DNA of 64,000 nt from an uncultured Roseateles sp. GTDB lineage: Bacteria; Pseudomonadota; Gammaproteobacteria; Burkholderiales; Burkholderiaceae_C. The DNA lies in assembly GCF_945956965.1 (NCBI RefSeq), contig NZ_CAMFJS010000002.1:1-64000 (forward strand), given 5' to 3'. The position numbers and the translations under genes were made by a program. The notes below the pieces were generated by a model. The model made no database searches and was not told the DNA's origin. It saw only the letters and a program-made list of their open reading frames with translations. Position 1 is the stretch's first letter. Each line of letters starts with the position of its first letter. Below are positions 1 to 10,000 of the stretch, in pieces.

Positions 1-374
1 TGCTGAGCCGCAACAAAACACCTGCGCAAGCAGCGCCAGCCACAGCCACAGCCACGGCGAGCACGCCGAACTACCGCAAGATCTTTGCCCAGGGCTTTCT
101 GACCAATGTCTTGAACCCAAAGGTGGCCTTGTTCTTCCTGGCCTTTGTGCCGCAATTCATCGCCCCGCAGGCCGAGAACAAGGCGCTGGCCTTCATCCTC
201 TTGGGCGCGATCTTCAATTTCAACAGCATGTTGTGGTGCAACGGCCTGGCCTTGTTCACCGACCAGGCCAGCCGCCGCCTGCGGGTGAACCCAGCGCTTG
301 GCCTGTGGCTAAACCGGGCGATTGGCGCCTTGTTCTTGTCCTTCGGCCTCAAGCTGGCCTTGGCAGAGCAATGA
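1..374 (+). CDS. LysE family translocator, C-terminal part (5' end outside window)
   Basis: The frame is open from the left edge (codons from base 3) to the TGA at 372-374. It encodes the last roughly 120 residues of a RhtB/LysE-type inner-membrane amino-acid exporter. The stretch after the loop, FLTNVLNPKVALFFLAFVPQF, carries the family's conserved N-P-K-x-x-x-F motif and starts a hydrophobic helix. At least two more hydrophobic helices follow. An in-frame TTG at 111 could look like a start but lies inside the conserved motif, so the true start is upstream of the window. The Ala/Thr-rich loop before it is probably cytoplasmic. The stop overlaps the next start (ATGA at 371-374), so the two genes are translationally coupled. 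The substrate cannot be told from the sequence. Confidence 0.85.
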   Translation, partial: LSRNKTPAQAAPATATATASTPNYRKIFAQGFLTNVLNPKVALFFLAFVPQFIAPQAENKALAFILLGAIFNFNSMLWCNGLALFTDQASRRLRVNPALGLWLNRAIGALFLSFGLKLALAEQ

Positions 375-916
375 TGCGCGCGCGCATTTTGTGGGGCACA
401 ACGCTGCTGAGCTTGAGCCTGCTGCTGGGCGCCAGCATCGCCAGCCCTTGGTGGCACGTGCATCAGATGCGCCAGGCGGCGCAGGCGCGCGATGCGGCGG
501 CCTTGAGCGAATACGTGGACTGGGAGCAATTGCGTGCCAACCTCAAGTTCGGCGTGCAGCACCGCCTAGCCCATCAGAGCGTGAACGCGCGCGGCGAACC
601 GAGCAAGGCGGCCAGCCTGGGCGCGGCCGTGGCAGCGGCGTTGCTCGGGCCCTTGGTGGACCAGCTGATCACCCCGCAAAGCCTGGCGCGCATCCTGCAA
701 GGCCAGCCGCCGGAGACAGCAGCTATTCCGGCGCTGGACCTGGGCAAAACCAGCCAGACGGCGGGTCAGCCCAATATCCGCATGGCCTATGTCGGCCTGA
801 ACCGCTTTGTCTGCAGCATCCAATCTGCGGGCCATGAGGAAGAGCCCGTCCATCTGGTGCTGCACCGCCAGGGCTTGCTGAGCTGGAAGCTGGCCGAGCT
901 GAGCTTGCCGGGTTAA
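371..916 (+). CDS. DUF2939 family membrane-anchored protein
   Basis: This 181-residue protein starts at the ATG overlapping the LysE stop. A second ATG follows directly at 374. Residues about 5-25 form one hydrophobic N-terminal segment (signal anchor or signal peptide). The rest looks periplasmic. The segment around residues 30-60, with paired Ala residues and a Val-Asp-Trp block, and the later middle part resemble DUF2939 proteins, which have no known function. The 3' end overlaps the end of convergent gshA by four bases. Assignment to DUF2939 is by recognition and no catalytic motif is visible. Confidence 0.7.
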   Translation: MMRARILWGTTLLSLSLLLGASIASPWWHVHQMRQAAQARDAAALSEYVDWEQLRANLKFGVQHRLAHQSVNARGEPSKAASLGAAVAAALLGPLVDQLITPQSLARILQGQPPETAAIPALDLGKTSQTAGQPNIRMAYVGLNRFVCSIQSAGHEEEPVHLVLHRQGLLSWKLAELSLPG

Positions 917-2454
917 ACCGCCATGCGCTCCGGCGCCAGGTATTGCTGGCGATAGGCTTCGAAGTCCAGCACATCGGCCGCCTCGATGCGGGCCTGCTCG
1001 GCCAGCGAGTCTGCCGCCTGCGCCTCGAAGCGGGCCGCCAATTCGGCGCTGTAAGGCATGGCCAGCAGGGTCTGGCGGGTCTGCTCGGACTGTTCGCGCA
1101 AAAAGGCCACGTAGGAGTTGTCAAACTCTTGCCGCATGCTGGCCAGCAGGCGCGCGGACGGGGTGGACTCGGGATTGGCCAGCGTGTGTTGCGCCGCAGC
1201 CAGGGCCTGGGCGTAAGCCTCGCCGCCATGCGCCGCGTCCAGCGCCTGCGCCATGGGCAAGCACTGGGCCAGCAACTCGGCGCCCCAGTCTTGCAAGGAA
1301 CACGTGCCGGCCGCGCCGCCCACCATTTGCAAGCGCAGCTGCGGGTCGCGGCCATGGCCGGCCACCAGATGCTGGTTGTGCGCCAGGGCGCGAATTTCCT
1401 CGGGCGTGTCGGGCGGGCTGGGCTGGGTCAGGCAGTGCAGCAAGAAGACGTCGAGGAAGCGCACCGTTTGCGCCGCGATGCCCACCGGCACAAAGGGGTC
1501 CAGGTCCATGCAGCGCACTTCCACATATTCCACGCCGCGTTCGCGCAGGGCATGCAGAGGCCGCTCGCCGGGCTGGATCACGCGCTTGGGGCGGATGGTG
1601 CCGTAGAACTCGTTTTCAATCTGCAGCAAGCTGGTGCTGAGCTGGTTGTAGTCGCCACCCGGGTTCTGCACGCCGATGGCCTCATAGGCCGGGTAAGGCC
1701 GGGTCAGCGCGTCTTGCAAGGAGGCGCCATAACTTTCCAGGCTGTTGTAGCTGACCGCCAGCGAGCTTTGCGCATCGCTCTGATAACCCAGGCGGCCCAT
1801 GCGCAAGCTGGTGCCGTAAGGCATATGCAGCGAGCCCGCGCCGATGGGCTGCAGCTCATGCTGGCGCCCGGCCACAAAGCTCGAACACAGGGCCGGCGAG
1901 GCGCCGAACAAATACAGCAGCAAGAAGGAGTGACGGCGGAAATTGCGGATCAGGCCGAAATACTGCTCGCTGCTCACGCCCGGCAGCGACCAGTTGTAGT
2001 GAATGCCCGAGATGGTCTGCATGCGGCGCCCATAGCGCTGGCCCAGGCCCATGCGGTAGACGCTCTTGCTGCGGCCGATATTGGATTTGCCGTAGCGGCC
2101 GAGCGGAATCGTCTCGTCGGTAGGCAGGCCGCAGGGCATGGAGCCGACCCACAGCCGCTCCGCCGTGGGCTCGCGGCCCAGGGTTTGGTAGACCGCCTGA
2201 TGCACTTCGGTCAGCTCTTGCAGGCAGCTTTCCACCCCGGCATGCACGCCGGTGATCAATTCCACCTGCGACTCGCTGAAGTCGGTGGTGATGTGAGGAT
2301 GCGTCAGTGCCGAGCCCAGGGGCAGGGGGTGCGGTGTCAGCGCCAGCATGCCGCTGGGCAGGACGCGCAGGCTTTCCTTCTCAATACCGCGGCGTATGCC
2401 CAGCAACTCAGTGCTCGTGATGGCGCTCAGGCGCTTGTTGTCGTTATCGCTCAT
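913..2454 (-). CDS. gshA: Glutamate--cysteine ligase, gshA type
   Basis: At 513 aa this matches the proteobacterial GshA class (about 515-520 aa). It makes gamma-glutamylcysteine from Glu, Cys and ATP, the first step of glutathione synthesis, in the cytoplasm. Diagnostic blocks are GIEKESLRV near residue 23, TTDFSESQVELIT near 56, the W-V-G-S-M-P block near 100, and GIHYNWSLP near 150. These form the ATP/Glu-binding core of the class I family. The ATG at 2454 starts MSDNDNKRLS, and no better start is seen downstream. Its 3' end converges on the DUF2939 gene. A glutathione synthetase gene is not in the window, so the second step must be encoded elsewhere. Confidence 0.95.
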   Translation of the reverse strand: MSDNDNKRLSAITSTELLGIRRGIEKESLRVLPSGMLALTPHPLPLGSALTHPHITTDFSESQVELITGVHAGVESCLQELTEVHQAVYQTLGREPTAERLWVGSMPCGLPTDETIPLGRYGKSNIGRSKSVYRMGLGQRYGRRMQTISGIHYNWSLPGVSSEQYFGLIRNFRRHSFLLLYLFGASPALCSSFVAGRQHELQPIGAGSLHMPYGTSLRMGRLGYQSDAQSSLAVSYNSLESYGASLQDALTRPYPAYEAIGVQNPGGDYNQLSTSLLQIENEFYGTIRPKRVIQPGERPLHALRERGVEYVEVRCMDLDPFVPVGIAAQTVRFLDVFLLHCLTQPSPPDTPEEIRALAHNQHLVAGHGRDPQLRLQMVGGAAGTCSLQDWGAELLAQCLPMAQALDAAHGGEAYAQALAAAQHTLANPESTPSARLLASMRQEFDNSYVAFLREQSEQTRQTLLAMPYSAELAARFEAQAADSLAEQARIEAADVLDFEAYRQQYLAPERMAV

Positions 2455-2619
2455 GCTCTCGAGCCTCCATTGCCAAATTCAGCGCGCACGGTAACAGAGC
2501 GCGGCAACACCGTCTTGACACAGGGCACTGCAAAACATGCTATGCCGCCTGGGTGACAGGCAGCGCAAAGATCTTGCGCCACACTGGGCTTCAGCGCAGC
2601 CAGCTCCCAAGGACACAGG

Positions 2620-3882
2620 ATGAACTTCGATTACAGCCCCAAGGTACAGGAGATGCAAGCGCGTCTGCTGGCCTTTTTCGACGCCCATATCTACCCGAAT
2701 GAACGGCGCTTCCTGGAGGAAGTGGAGGCCAACCGCCGCGCTGGCGATGCCTGGGTGCCGACCCGCTTGATCGAAGAATTAAAACCCCTGGCCCGCCAAG
2801 CCGGCTTGTGGAACCTCTTCCTGCCCAAATCGACGCGGGCGCCCGAAGGTTTGTCGAACCTGGAATACGCGCCATTGTGCGAGATCATGGGCCGCGTCAG
2901 CTGGGCCGCCGAGGTGTTCAACTGCTCGGCACCCGACACCGGCAATATGGAAACCATCGAGCGCTACGGCACCGAAGCCCACAAAACCCAGTGGCTGGAG
3001 CCGCTGTTGCGCGGCGAGATCCGCTCGGCCTTTTTGATGACCGAGCCGGCCGTGGCCTCCAGCGACGCCACCAATATCGAATGCCGCATCGAACGCGATG
3101 GCGATGACTACGTCATCAACGGCAGCAAATGGTGGTCCTCCGGCGCCGGCGACCCGCGCTGCGCCATCTATGTGGTGATGGGCAAGACCAACCCCGAGGC
3201 GGGGCGGCATGAGCAGCAATCCATGGTGCTGGTGCCCGCCAATACGCCCGGCATCACGGTCGTGAGGCCGCTCAGCGTTTACGGCTATGACGACGCGCCC
3301 CACGGCCATATGGAAGTGCAGCTGAAGAATGTGCGCGTGCCGGTCAGCAATATCTTGCTGGGTGAAGGGCGCGGCTTCGAGATCGCCCAAGGCCGGCTTG
3401 GCCCCGGGCGCATCCACCACTGCATGCGCTCCATCGGCGCGGCCGAACGGGCGCTGGAGCTGATGTGCCAGCGCGCCATCTCGCGCACCGCCTTCGGCAA
3501 GACGATTGCCCAGCAAACGGTGACGCAAGAGCGCATCGCCGAATCGCGCTGCATGATCGAACAAGCCCGCCTGCTGACCCTCAAGGCTGCCTACATGATG
3601 GACACGGTGGGCAATAAGGTCGCCAAGGCCGAGATCGCCATGATCAAGATCGTGGCGCCGAATATGGCCCTGCAGGTGATCGATTGGGCCGTGCAGGTGT
3701 TTGGCGCCATGGGCGTCAGCGGCGACACCCCGCTGGCCCTGATGTGGGCCCATCAACGCACACTGCGCCTGGCCGATGGCCCGGACGAGGTGCACCGCAA
3801 TTCACTGGCCAAGCTGGAACTCTCGCGCCATATGAAGCTGCCAAGCGGCGAGGTGCAGATGCCCATCACCCGCGGCAGCTGA
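2620..3882 (+). CDS. Acyl-CoA dehydrogenase family protein (ACAD10/11-like)
   Basis: This is a 420-aa flavoenzyme predicted to oxidise acyl-CoA to enoyl-CoA with FAD, passing electrons to ETF. The start ATG at 2620 follows AAGGA at a good distance. The N-terminal helical domain (about 1-125) is followed by the FAD/substrate segment [16 protein letters not shown] near 133-150 and the Trp-Trp-Ser-Ser-Gly motif near 170-175. The C-terminal helical domain holds Q-V-F-G-A-M-G-V-S and A-D-G-P-D-E-V-H. The last motif is typical of the ACAD11-like branch, which handles long or branched acyl chains. The substrate is not predictable. The gene appears monocistronic. Confidence 0.88.
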   Translation: MNFDYSPKVQEMQARLLAFFDAHIYPNERRFLEEVEANRRAGDAWVPTRLIEELKPLARQAGLWNLFLPKSTRAPEGLSNLEYAPLCEIMGRVSWAAEVFNCSAPDTGNMETIERYGTEAHKTQWLEPLLRGEIRSAFLMTEPAVASSDATNIECRIERDGDDYVINGSKWWSSGAGDPRCAIYVVMGKTNPEAGRHEQQSMVLVPANTPGITVVRPLSVYGYDDAPHGHMEVQLKNVRVPVSNILLGEGRGFEIAQGRLGPGRIHHCMRSIGAAERALELMCQRAISRTAFGKTIAQQTVTQERIAESRCMIEQARLLTLKAAYMMDTVGNKVAKAEIAMIKIVAPNMALQVIDWAVQVFGAMGVSGDTPLALMWAHQRTLRLADGPDEVHRNSLAKLELSRHMKLPSGEVQMPITRGS

Positions 3883-3921
3883 GCCCCGGGGCGCTGACGG
3901 GCGCAAAACAATTCACGCACA

Positions 3922-3938
3922 GCTGCCCTTAGGGCAGC
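3922..3938. other. Perfect 7-bp hairpin after the acyl-CoA dehydrogenase gene
   Basis: GCTGCCC-TTA-GGGCAGC lies 40 bases after the stop codon at 3882 and about 55 bases before the next gene. There is no T-run after it, so it is a weak terminator candidate or an RNA stabiliser. Confidence 0.35.
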
Positions 3939-3992
3939 GCCCCATTTTGGGGGAGATGATCGAACTAGGGGGAGGGTCTAGACTAGGCGGCA

Positions 3993-5486
3993 ATGAATCG
4001 CCCGCCTACTCCAACCCTTCAACTGCGCACCTGGCTTGGCTTGACCGCCCTGGCCGGCTTGGTTCTGCAGGGCGTGCTCCTGGTTTTGGTCTGGCCGGCG
4101 GGCCTCTTGCCCTCGGCCTTGATGGCGCTGGCCCTGCTGCTGAGTCTGCTCAGCATGGCCTTGGCGGTGCGAGAGATGCAGCGTCTGCGCAAGCGCGGCA
4201 AAGACCTGCGCCGCACCCTGGACGAGGCGCTGGAAGCCTTGCCCGCCAGCGTGGAGATCTTCGACCGCGATGACCGCTTGATGGCCTACAACCGCAAGCT
4301 GCACGAGATCTACCCCCATATGCAGGACGCCTTCCGGCGCGGCGCCAGCTTTGAAGCGCTGGTGCGTACCTCGCTGGCACAGGGGCGCATTCCGGCCGCC
4401 TTCGGCCGCGAACAAGAATGGCTGGCCGAGCGCCTGCAGGCCCGCAAGCTGCAACGCGAGCCGCTGCTGCAAAAAATTCACAACGACCGCTGGTTGCGCA
4501 TCTACGAGCGACATATGCCCTCGGGCGGCGTGGTCGGGGTGCGCATGGACGTGACCGATCTGATCCAGGAGCAGCAGCGCCTGGAAGCCAGCCAAGCCCA
4601 TTTGCAGGCCTTTGTGCGCGCCACCCCCAACGGTGTGCTGACCCTGGACACCGCCGGCCATGTGCTGGAGCTCAACCCCGCTTGCGAGCGCCTGTTCGGC
4701 TACTCGGCCGAGGAAATGCAGGGCAGCCACATCAATCTGCTTTTCGGCCGCGAGCTGCTGCGGCCCGGGCGCGCCTTGGCCGACACCTTGGGCGAGCCCA
4801 TGGAGGTCAATGCCCAGCACCGCCACGGGGAGGCCATGACCTTGCAGCTGAGCATGGCCGAGGTGCACACCGAAACCACCCACCGCTTTGTCTGCATCCT
4901 CACCGACCTGAGCGAGCGCAAGCGCCAGGAACTGGCTCTGCAAGAAGCGAACGCACAGCTGGCGCGGCAATCCACCACCGACGGCCTGACCGGCATCGGC
5001 AACCGGCGCCTGTTTGACCAGTCTCTGCAGCAGGAATGGCAGCGCAGCGCCCGGCATGGCCAAAGCCTGGCCTGCCTGATGGTGGACATCGACCACTTCA
5101 AGCAGTTCAACGACCACTACGGCCATGTGGCCGGTGACGACTGCCTGCGCCGCGTGGCCGAACTCTTGCGCGCCTGTGCCGGGCGCAGCGGTGAATCGGT
5201 CTGCCGCTACGGCGGCGAAGAATTCGTCATCCTGCTGGCCGGCTGTGATCTGGTCCAGGCTCAGTTGGTGGCACAACGCTGCCTGGACAGCCTGCGCCTG
5301 GCCGCCATCGAGCATGCCGCCTCGCCCCTGCGCCGCTCGCTCAGCCTGAGCATAGGCGTGGCCGCCTGCGTACCCGAGGCCGACCAAGCCGCACAAAGCC
5401 TGGTCGAACAGGCCGATGCCGCCCTTTACCGCGCCAAACAAGCCGGCCGTGCCCGCATGGCCGTACAAACCCAAGCCGCCGCCTGA
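3993..5486 (+). CDS. Membrane-anchored PAS-PAS-GGDEF diguanylate cyclase
   Basis: This 497-aa protein has two hydrophobic helices near residues 15-60, a coiled stretch of about 60-80, a PAS domain of roughly 78-195, a second PAS of about 205-305 (with the C-E-R-L-F-G-Y-S motif), and a GGDEF domain of about 330-490. The signature is Gly-Gly-Glu-Glu-Phe near residues 407-411. This is an accepted active variant, so it should make cyclic di-GMP from two GTP. The [12 protein letters not shown] block that binds metal is intact. An inhibitory RxxD site is not obvious. No EAL domain is present. It sits alone between acyl-CoA dehydrogenase and apt. The ligand sensed is unknown. Confidence 0.92.
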   Translation: MNRPPTPTLQLRTWLGLTALAGLVLQGVLLVLVWPAGLLPSALMALALLLSLLSMALAVREMQRLRKRGKDLRRTLDEALEALPASVEIFDRDDRLMAYNRKLHEIYPHMQDAFRRGASFEALVRTSLAQGRIPAAFGREQEWLAERLQARKLQREPLLQKIHNDRWLRIYERHMPSGGVVGVRMDVTDLIQEQQRLEASQAHLQAFVRATPNGVLTLDTAGHVLELNPACERLFGYSAEEMQGSHINLLFGRELLRPGRALADTLGEPMEVNAQHRHGEAMTLQLSMAEVHTETTHRFVCILTDLSERKRQELALQEANAQLARQSTTDGLTGIGNRRLFDQSLQQEWQRSARHGQSLACLMVDIDHFKQFNDHYGHVAGDDCLRRVAELLRACAGRSGESVCRYGGEEFVILLAGCDLVQAQLVAQRCLDSLRLAAIEHAASPLRRSLSLSIGVAACVPEADQAAQSLVEQADAALYRAKQAGRARMAVQTQAAA

Positions 5487-5508
5487 GCTTGCGCCGGATA
5501 ATCGGGGC

Positions 5509-6051
5509 ATGAGCAATGCCACCGACACCATCCGCCGCCACATCCGCACCGTGCCTGACTGGCCGGCCCCGGGCGTGCAGTTCCGCGACATCACGCCGCT
5601 GCTGTCCAACCCGCGCGTGTTCCGGGTCCTGATCGATGTCTTTGTGCATCGCTATTTCGACGTCAAGCCGACAGCCATCGCCGGGCTGGACGCGCGTGGC
5701 TTCATCATCGGTTCGGTGCTGGCCTACGAGCTCAACGTCGGCTTCATCCCGATCCGCAAAAAGGGCAAGCTGCCCTTCACCACGGTGGAAGAAAGCTACG
5801 AGCTCGAATATGGCAACGCCACGGTGGAGATCCACACCGACGCGGTGCATGCCGGCGACCGCATCGTGCTGATTGACGACCTGGTCGCCACCGGCGGCAC
5901 CATGCTGGCCGGCGCCCGCCTGCTGCAGCGTCTGGGCGCCGAAGTGGTGGAAGCCGCCGCCATCGTCGACCTGCCCGAGCTGGGCGGCTCCGCCAAGATC
6001 AAAGCGGCCGGGCTGCCGCTGTTCACCATGGTGGACTTCGAAGGCACTTAG
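5509..6051 (+). CDS. apt: Adenine phosphoribosyltransferase
   Basis: This 180-aa purine salvage enzyme converts adenine and PRPP to AMP and pyrophosphate. The PRPP-binding motif [13 protein letters not shown] lies near residues 120-132. The N-terminal [14 protein letters not shown] and [11 protein letters not shown] blocks are those of Apt. The ATG at 5509 gives the usual family length (E. coli 183 aa). The longer open frame upstream is not conserved and overlaps the diguanylate cyclase end. Only 22 bases separate it from the preceding stop, so co-transcription is possible. Confidence 0.95.
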   Translation: MSNATDTIRRHIRTVPDWPAPGVQFRDITPLLSNPRVFRVLIDVFVHRYFDVKPTAIAGLDARGFIIGSVLAYELNVGFIPIRKKGKLPFTTVEESYELEYGNATVEIHTDAVHAGDRIVLIDDLVATGGTMLAGARLLQRLGAEVVEAAAIVDLPELGGSAKIKAAGLPLFTMVDFEGT

Positions 6052-6143
6052 GCTCTTGAGTCACGCGCCGCTGGTGTGAGCCCAGCGCACGAGTCAGCCC
6101 ACACCCCACTGACTTGCGCGGCGAGAACGGCGACAATAGCGCC

Positions 6144-6377
6144 ATGGCCAAACCAATTCCCCGCCTCACCGCCGACCAAGTCAAGCGCATCGTTGCCACC
6201 GCCTGGGAGGATGTGCCGCCCTATAACAAGGTGCTGATGGAGCACGGCTTGGGCCCGGGCGAGCTGGTGCAATTGATGAAACGCCAGCTGACCTCGAGCG
6301 CCTACAAGCTTTGGCAGGCCAATGGCAAGGGCGTGAAGGCGCCGACCAAAAAGCCGGTCTGGCCTTACGGCAAGTAA
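6144..6377 (+). CDS. TIGR03643 family small protein
   Basis: This 77-aa protein starts at ATG 6144 (MAKPIPRLT). It carries the family hallmarks: an early A-W-E-D-x-P-P-Y block, G-L-G-P-G-E-L-V, a K-R-x-L-x-x-x-A-Y-K-L-W core, and a basic tail. The family is widespread and small, with no established function. It looks like a helix-turn-helix-sized cytoplasmic protein. The open frame extends 10 codons further upstream, but those residues do not match the family start. Confidence 0.8.
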   Translation: MAKPIPRLTADQVKRIVATAWEDVPPYNKVLMEHGLGPGELVQLMKRQLTSSAYKLWQANGKGVKAPTKKPVWPYGK

Positions 6378-6416
6378 GCAAGGCCCGCAGAGCCAGCGCG
6401 GCGATGAACAGATGAG

Positions 6417-7523
6417 ATGAGCAAATCCATCAAGCATCTCCTGCTGGCGCTGGCCCTTTTGCTGGCGCTTTACGCCGGTGCCTCGGTGCTGGCCACCCTC
6501 TCACAGCTGGCCAATGCGGCCGACCGCGTCTACTCGGGCGCCGGCCAATATCTGTTCTGGGCCTTGACGGCGCTTTTCGCCGGCCTCGCCGCCACACCCT
6601 GCCTGCTGTACCTGCGCCTGCCCAAGCCGCTGATCCCACCAGCGGACCGCAGCGAGCCAGCTTTCGGCCACTATCAGGCCAGCTTGCTCACGGCGCTGCG
6701 CCGCAACCCGCTGCTGGCAGGCAGCCCGCTCAACACCCCAGACGATCTGCCTGCGGCCCTGAGCCTGCTCAATGCCAAGGCCGATGAAGAAGCGCTGCAA
6801 GCCGCCAGCGCCACCTTTGTCAGCACCGCGCTGATGCAAAACGGCCGGCTCGATGGCCTGCTGGTCTTGCTCAACCAATTGCGCCTGGTGTACCGGCTGA
6901 TGGCGGTCTATCACGTGCGGCCCTCGCCGCGCCAGGCGCTGTATGTCTACGGCAATGTCGGGGCGGCGATTCTGATCGCCACCAGCATCGAGGACATCGA
7001 TTTCTCCGAGATCGCCTCGCCCATGATCAGCGCCGCCGCGCCCGGCCTGGCGGCCAATCTGCCGGGTTTGGGCGGCATCTCGCGCTTGCTGACCAATAGC
7101 CTGGCCAACGGCGCAGCCAATGCCTTTTTGACCCTGCGCGTGGCCATGTTGACCAAGCAGTACTGCGCCGCCCTGGTTCAACCCGAGCTGGAGGCCACGC
7201 GCCGCAGCGCCTCGGTGGCCGCGCTGGCGCTGCTGGGCGTGGTGACGCGCGACTGCGGTGTGCGCGTGGCCAAAAGCGTTTTCAAAGCCACCGGTAATGT
7301 GTTCACCGACGCCGCGAGCGCAACCGGCCAAGGCGTCAAAGACGCCACGCAGAGCGTGCTGGGCGCCACGGCCCAGATGGGCAGCAAGGTCGGCCGGGTG
7401 CTGGCCTCATCGGCCGATAGCGCCAAGCAGCTGGGCCTGAAGGCGGTGCGCTTGGGGCGCAAGGCCGAGCCTGGGGGGCAGGTGGCGCTGGAGTTGGGGG
7501 ATGAGGGGAAGGACAACAGCTAG
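6417..7523 (+). CDS. YcjF/DUF697-type membrane protein
   Basis: This 368-aa protein has two N-terminal hydrophobic helices (about 7-30 and 42-65). A DUF697-like core follows at about 165-250, with a G-N-V-G-A-A block, a Glu-Asp-Ile-Asp motif, a Gly-rich hydrophobic segment and L-x-x-R-x-G. The C-terminal 100 residues are Ala/Ser/Lys-rich and may be a flexible cytosolic tail. DUF697 domains occur in membrane GTPases and YcjF proteins, but no G-domain is seen here, so it is not a GTPase itself. Its function is unknown. It starts at ATG 6417; the ATG at 6412 meets a stop after one codon. Confidence 0.72.
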   Translation: MSKSIKHLLLALALLLALYAGASVLATLSQLANAADRVYSGAGQYLFWALTALFAGLAATPCLLYLRLPKPLIPPADRSEPAFGHYQASLLTALRRNPLLAGSPLNTPDDLPAALSLLNAKADEEALQAASATFVSTALMQNGRLDGLLVLLNQLRLVYRLMAVYHVRPSPRQALYVYGNVGAAILIATSIEDIDFSEIASPMISAAAPGLAANLPGLGGISRLLTNSLANGAANAFLTLRVAMLTKQYCAALVQPELEATRRSASVAALALLGVVTRDCGVRVAKSVFKATGNVFTDAASATGQGVKDATQSVLGATAQMGSKVGRVLASSADSAKQLGLKAVRLGRKAEPGGQVALELGDEGKDNS

Positions 7524-7588
7524 AGGTTCTTCGCAACCCCAGCTAATCAGTGGGGTCGGAGCTGCTGCGCAGGTCCAACCCCATGTCG

Positions 7589-8980
7589 TTATTTGCCTAT
7601 ACAGAACTTGCTGAATATCTCCCCCAGCAAGTCATCCACCGAGAAGGCCCCGGTGATTTCGCCCAGGGCGTCGTGGGAGAGGCGCAACTCCTCGGCCAGC
7701 AAGTCCAGCGCCGGTGGCTGCTGGGTGGAGACGGCCACCGCCAGAGCCAGATGCTCGCGGGTGCGCTTGAGGGCCTGCACATGCCGCTCTCGGGCGATGA
7801 ACAGGCCTTCCGGGGTGGCGTGCCAGCCGGCATGCTGGAGCAGGCTTTGGCGCAGCTCGTCTAAGCCCACGCCGGTTTTGGCGGAAAGCTTTAAGGCGTC
7901 CGCAGGCAAGACCTGACCCTGCGGCGTGAGCACCGTGTCGGCCTTGTTGAACACTTGCAGGATGCGCGCAGGGTCCACGCCGCCCAAGCGGGCGCGGATC
8001 TCGGCATCTTCGGCTTCGTAGTCGGCCTCGCCAACGCGGCTGAGGTCATGCAGAAACAGCACCACATCGGCCTCGGCAATCGCGTCCCAGCTGCGCGCCA
8101 CGCCGATGCGTTCCACCTCGTCAGTGGCATCGCGCAGGCCGGCGGTATCGCTGATGTGCAGCGGCACGCCTTCGATCTGAATCGTCTGGCTCACCTTGTC
8201 ACGCGTGGTGCCGGGGATGGCGGTGACGATAGCCAACTCGGCCCCGGCCAAGGCGTTCAGCAGCGAGCTCTTGCCCACATTCGGCTGGCCGGCCAGCACC
8301 ACCTTGATGCCCTCGCGCAGCAGCGCCCCTTGGCGGGTGCGATCCAGCACCGCTTCCAGCTGGGCACGCAAGCGGTCCAGCCGACCCAGTGCATCGGCCT
8401 GCTGCAGAAAATCGATCTCTTCTTCCGGGAAGTCCAGCGTGGCCTCGACCAGCATGCGTAGCTTGATCAAGGCATCGCGCAACTCGCCCACCTCGCTGGA
8501 CAGCGCACCGGCCAAGGCGCGGCTGGCGCTGCGCGCAGCCGCTTCGGTGCTGGCGTCGATCAAGTCGCTGACGGCCTCGGCCTGCGCCAGATCCAGCTTG
8601 CCGTTCAGGAAGGCGCGCTGGGTGAACTCACCTGGCTCGGCCAGGCGCATGCGCAAATCCAGCGCTTGGCCGACTTCCATGCAACGCGCCAGCAGCAGCT
8701 GCAACACCACCGGGCCGCCGTGCGCTTGCAACTCCAGCACATGCTCGCCGGTGTAGGAGTGCGGGGCCGGGAAGTGCAGGGCCAGGCCCTGGTCGATGGC
8801 CTCGCCACTGGCAGCACGAAAAGGCAGATAGCTGGCCTCGCGTGCTTTCAAGTCCCGCCCGCACAAGGCTTGCACAAAGAGGGTCAGGTCTTGCGCGGAC
8901 GAAACGCGCACGATGCCAACGGCCCCCCGCCCGGGAGCGGTGGCAATGGCGACGATGGGGTCTTGGTGGCGGGAGAGCAT
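7589..8980 (-). CDS. mnmE: tRNA modification GTPase MnmE
   Basis: This 463-aa enzyme, with MnmG, installs carboxymethylaminomethyl at U34 of certain tRNAs. The N-terminal folate-binding domain begins [13 protein letters not shown]. The G domain has [10 protein letters not shown] near residue 220, the D-T-A-G-L-R switch, and N-K-A-D. The C-terminus is the conserved F-C-I-G-K, whose Cys is catalytic in the family. I chose the ATG at 8980 because it begins two residues before the conserved start and gives normal length. ATGs at 8998 and 9022 extend it by 6 and 14 residues, and no clear ribosome site decides. In many relatives mnmE sits close to yidC and rnpA. Here about 6.5 kb of other genes lies between them. 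Confidence 0.95.
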   Translation of the reverse strand: MLSRHQDPIVAIATAPGRGAVGIVRVSSAQDLTLFVQALCGRDLKAREASYLPFRAASGEAIDQGLALHFPAPHSYTGEHVLELQAHGGPVVLQLLLARCMEVGQALDLRMRLAEPGEFTQRAFLNGKLDLAQAEAVSDLIDASTEAAARSASRALAGALSSEVGELRDALIKLRMLVEATLDFPEEEIDFLQQADALGRLDRLRAQLEAVLDRTRQGALLREGIKVVLAGQPNVGKSSLLNALAGAELAIVTAIPGTTRDKVSQTIQIEGVPLHISDTAGLRDATDEVERIGVARSWDAIAEADVVLFLHDLSRVGEADYEAEDAEIRARLGGVDPARILQVFNKADTVLTPQGQVLPADALKLSAKTGVGLDELRQSLLQHAGWHATPEGLFIARERHVQALKRTREHLALAVAVSTQQPPALDLLAEELRLSHDALGEITGAFSVDDLLGEIFSKFCIGK

Positions 8981-9466
8981 GGAGGGATTTTCCGCCATTG
9001 TGGAAAGCGGGCCCCAAAACAAAACTCGCTGAGCCTGCGGTGCGCAGAATCAGCGAGCGAGAAGATGGCGCGGGGGAGGCAGAGGCACAGCGCTCGCATG
9101 AGCCTGGGCCGCGTGCCGTTCGCAAACCTGCCCAACCTTGTCTGGTTCAGATCGGTCGCGATTATCTTCCCCGCATGGCTTGATTTAAGTCGAGTTCACC
9201 CAAACAAAAAAGCCCCCCAAGCGGGGGTGACGCATGCGCAAGCAGGGTCGGTGTGACTTAATTCCGAATCCGCTCAAATCGCACCAGAACCCCCATGGAT
9301 TGGGCCCAAGCGCCGTTCCGACTGCAGCGCCCAGGCGTTGCGCAAGCCTCCTCGCACAGGTGAATCTTGACGCCGTCTCGCGTTGCGCATGCGCGTCAGC
9401 GCATGAGCTCGGCCGTGAAGAGGCCCGCCCTGCGCGGCATGATGAGGGCCGCAAAAGAACTCGCGC
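8981..9466. other. Gene-poor stretch between mnmE and the ECF sigma gene
   Basis: It holds the putative promoters of two divergent units. On the minus strand a short open frame ends in TAA at 9258-9260 and reads ...VLVRFERIRN just before a terminator. No ATG or GTG start with a ribosome site is seen for it, so it may be a gene remnant or chance. No tRNA or other RNA gene was recognised. Confidence 0.4.
9206..9228 (-). terminator. Rho-independent terminator, minus-strand orientation
   Basis: Read on the minus strand this is a C5/G5 stem (9227-9223 with 9218-9214) with a 4-base loop, followed at once by six T. It points leftward, yet no clear minus-strand gene feeds it. It could protect the mnmE promoter area or serve an unannotated transcript. 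Confidence 0.6.
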
Positions 9467-10000
9467 TTGATAGGACTCGTTTTGACTCAAGAAGAAGAGC
9501 TGACCAGCCCCTCGCTGGAGGAGGAGCTTTACCGGGATCTCAAAGCCATGGCCCGCCAGCGACTGCGACGCAGCGGCCCCATGACCTTGCTGGACACCAC
9601 AGCCTTGGTGCATGAGAGCTGGTTCCGGCTCTCGCGCCGGGCCGACTGGGCCGCCATGGGGCGGGAGCATTTCATGGCCTATGCGGCCACGGCCATGCGC
9701 TCGCTCGTGGTGGACTACGCGCGCGCTCGGCAGGCCGCCATGCGCGGTGGCCAGGCCACGCATCTGCCGTTTGACGAACTGCCCACCTTGGCGCACCGGG
9801 ACGAGGAATACCTGGCCTTGCACGAGGCGCTGACCGATCTGGGGCGCAGCGACCCTGGCCTCGCGCGCTTGGTGGAGCTGCGCTTTTTCGTTGGGCTGGA
9901 AGAAACCGAATGCGCCGAGTTGCTGGGTGTGGCCCGCCGCACCGTGCAACGCGATTGGCAAAAGGCGCGCGCCGTACTCTGGACCCTGTTGACCCCATGA
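9467..10000 (+). CDS. ECF-family RNA polymerase sigma factor (TIGR02999-like)
   Basis: This protein is 177 aa if it starts at TTG 9467. A TTG at 9482 is an alternative, and no ATG precedes region 2. Sigma region 2 covers about 25-95 (ALVHESWFRL, then AMRSLVVDYARAR). Region 4 covers about 120-175 and ends in the helix-turn-helix AELLGVARRTVQRDWQKAR. This ECF branch is typically coded next to a Ser/Thr kinase instead of an anti-sigma factor. That is the case here: the stop overlaps the kinase start (ATGA 9997-10000). It probably directs RNA polymerase to a small regulon including this operon. Control by kinase phosphorylation is an inference from context. Confidence 0.88.
   Translation: MIGLVLTQEEELTSPSLEEELYRDLKAMARQRLRRSGPMTLLDTTALVHESWFRLSRRADWAAMGREHFMAYAATAMRSLVVDYARARQAAMRGGQATHLPFDELPTLAHRDEEYLALHEALTDLGRSDPGLARLVELRFFVGLEETECAELLGVARRTVQRDWQKARAVLWTLLTP

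Noticed and set aside
943-2556. 537-codon open frame on the plus strand opposite gshA
   Set aside because: It is a high-GC shadow of gshA, which has strong family motifs. The antisense translation has no recognisable domain.
3978-5609. 543-codon minus-strand frame over the diguanylate cyclase
   Set aside because: Antisense shadow; the plus strand carries intact PAS and GGDEF motifs.
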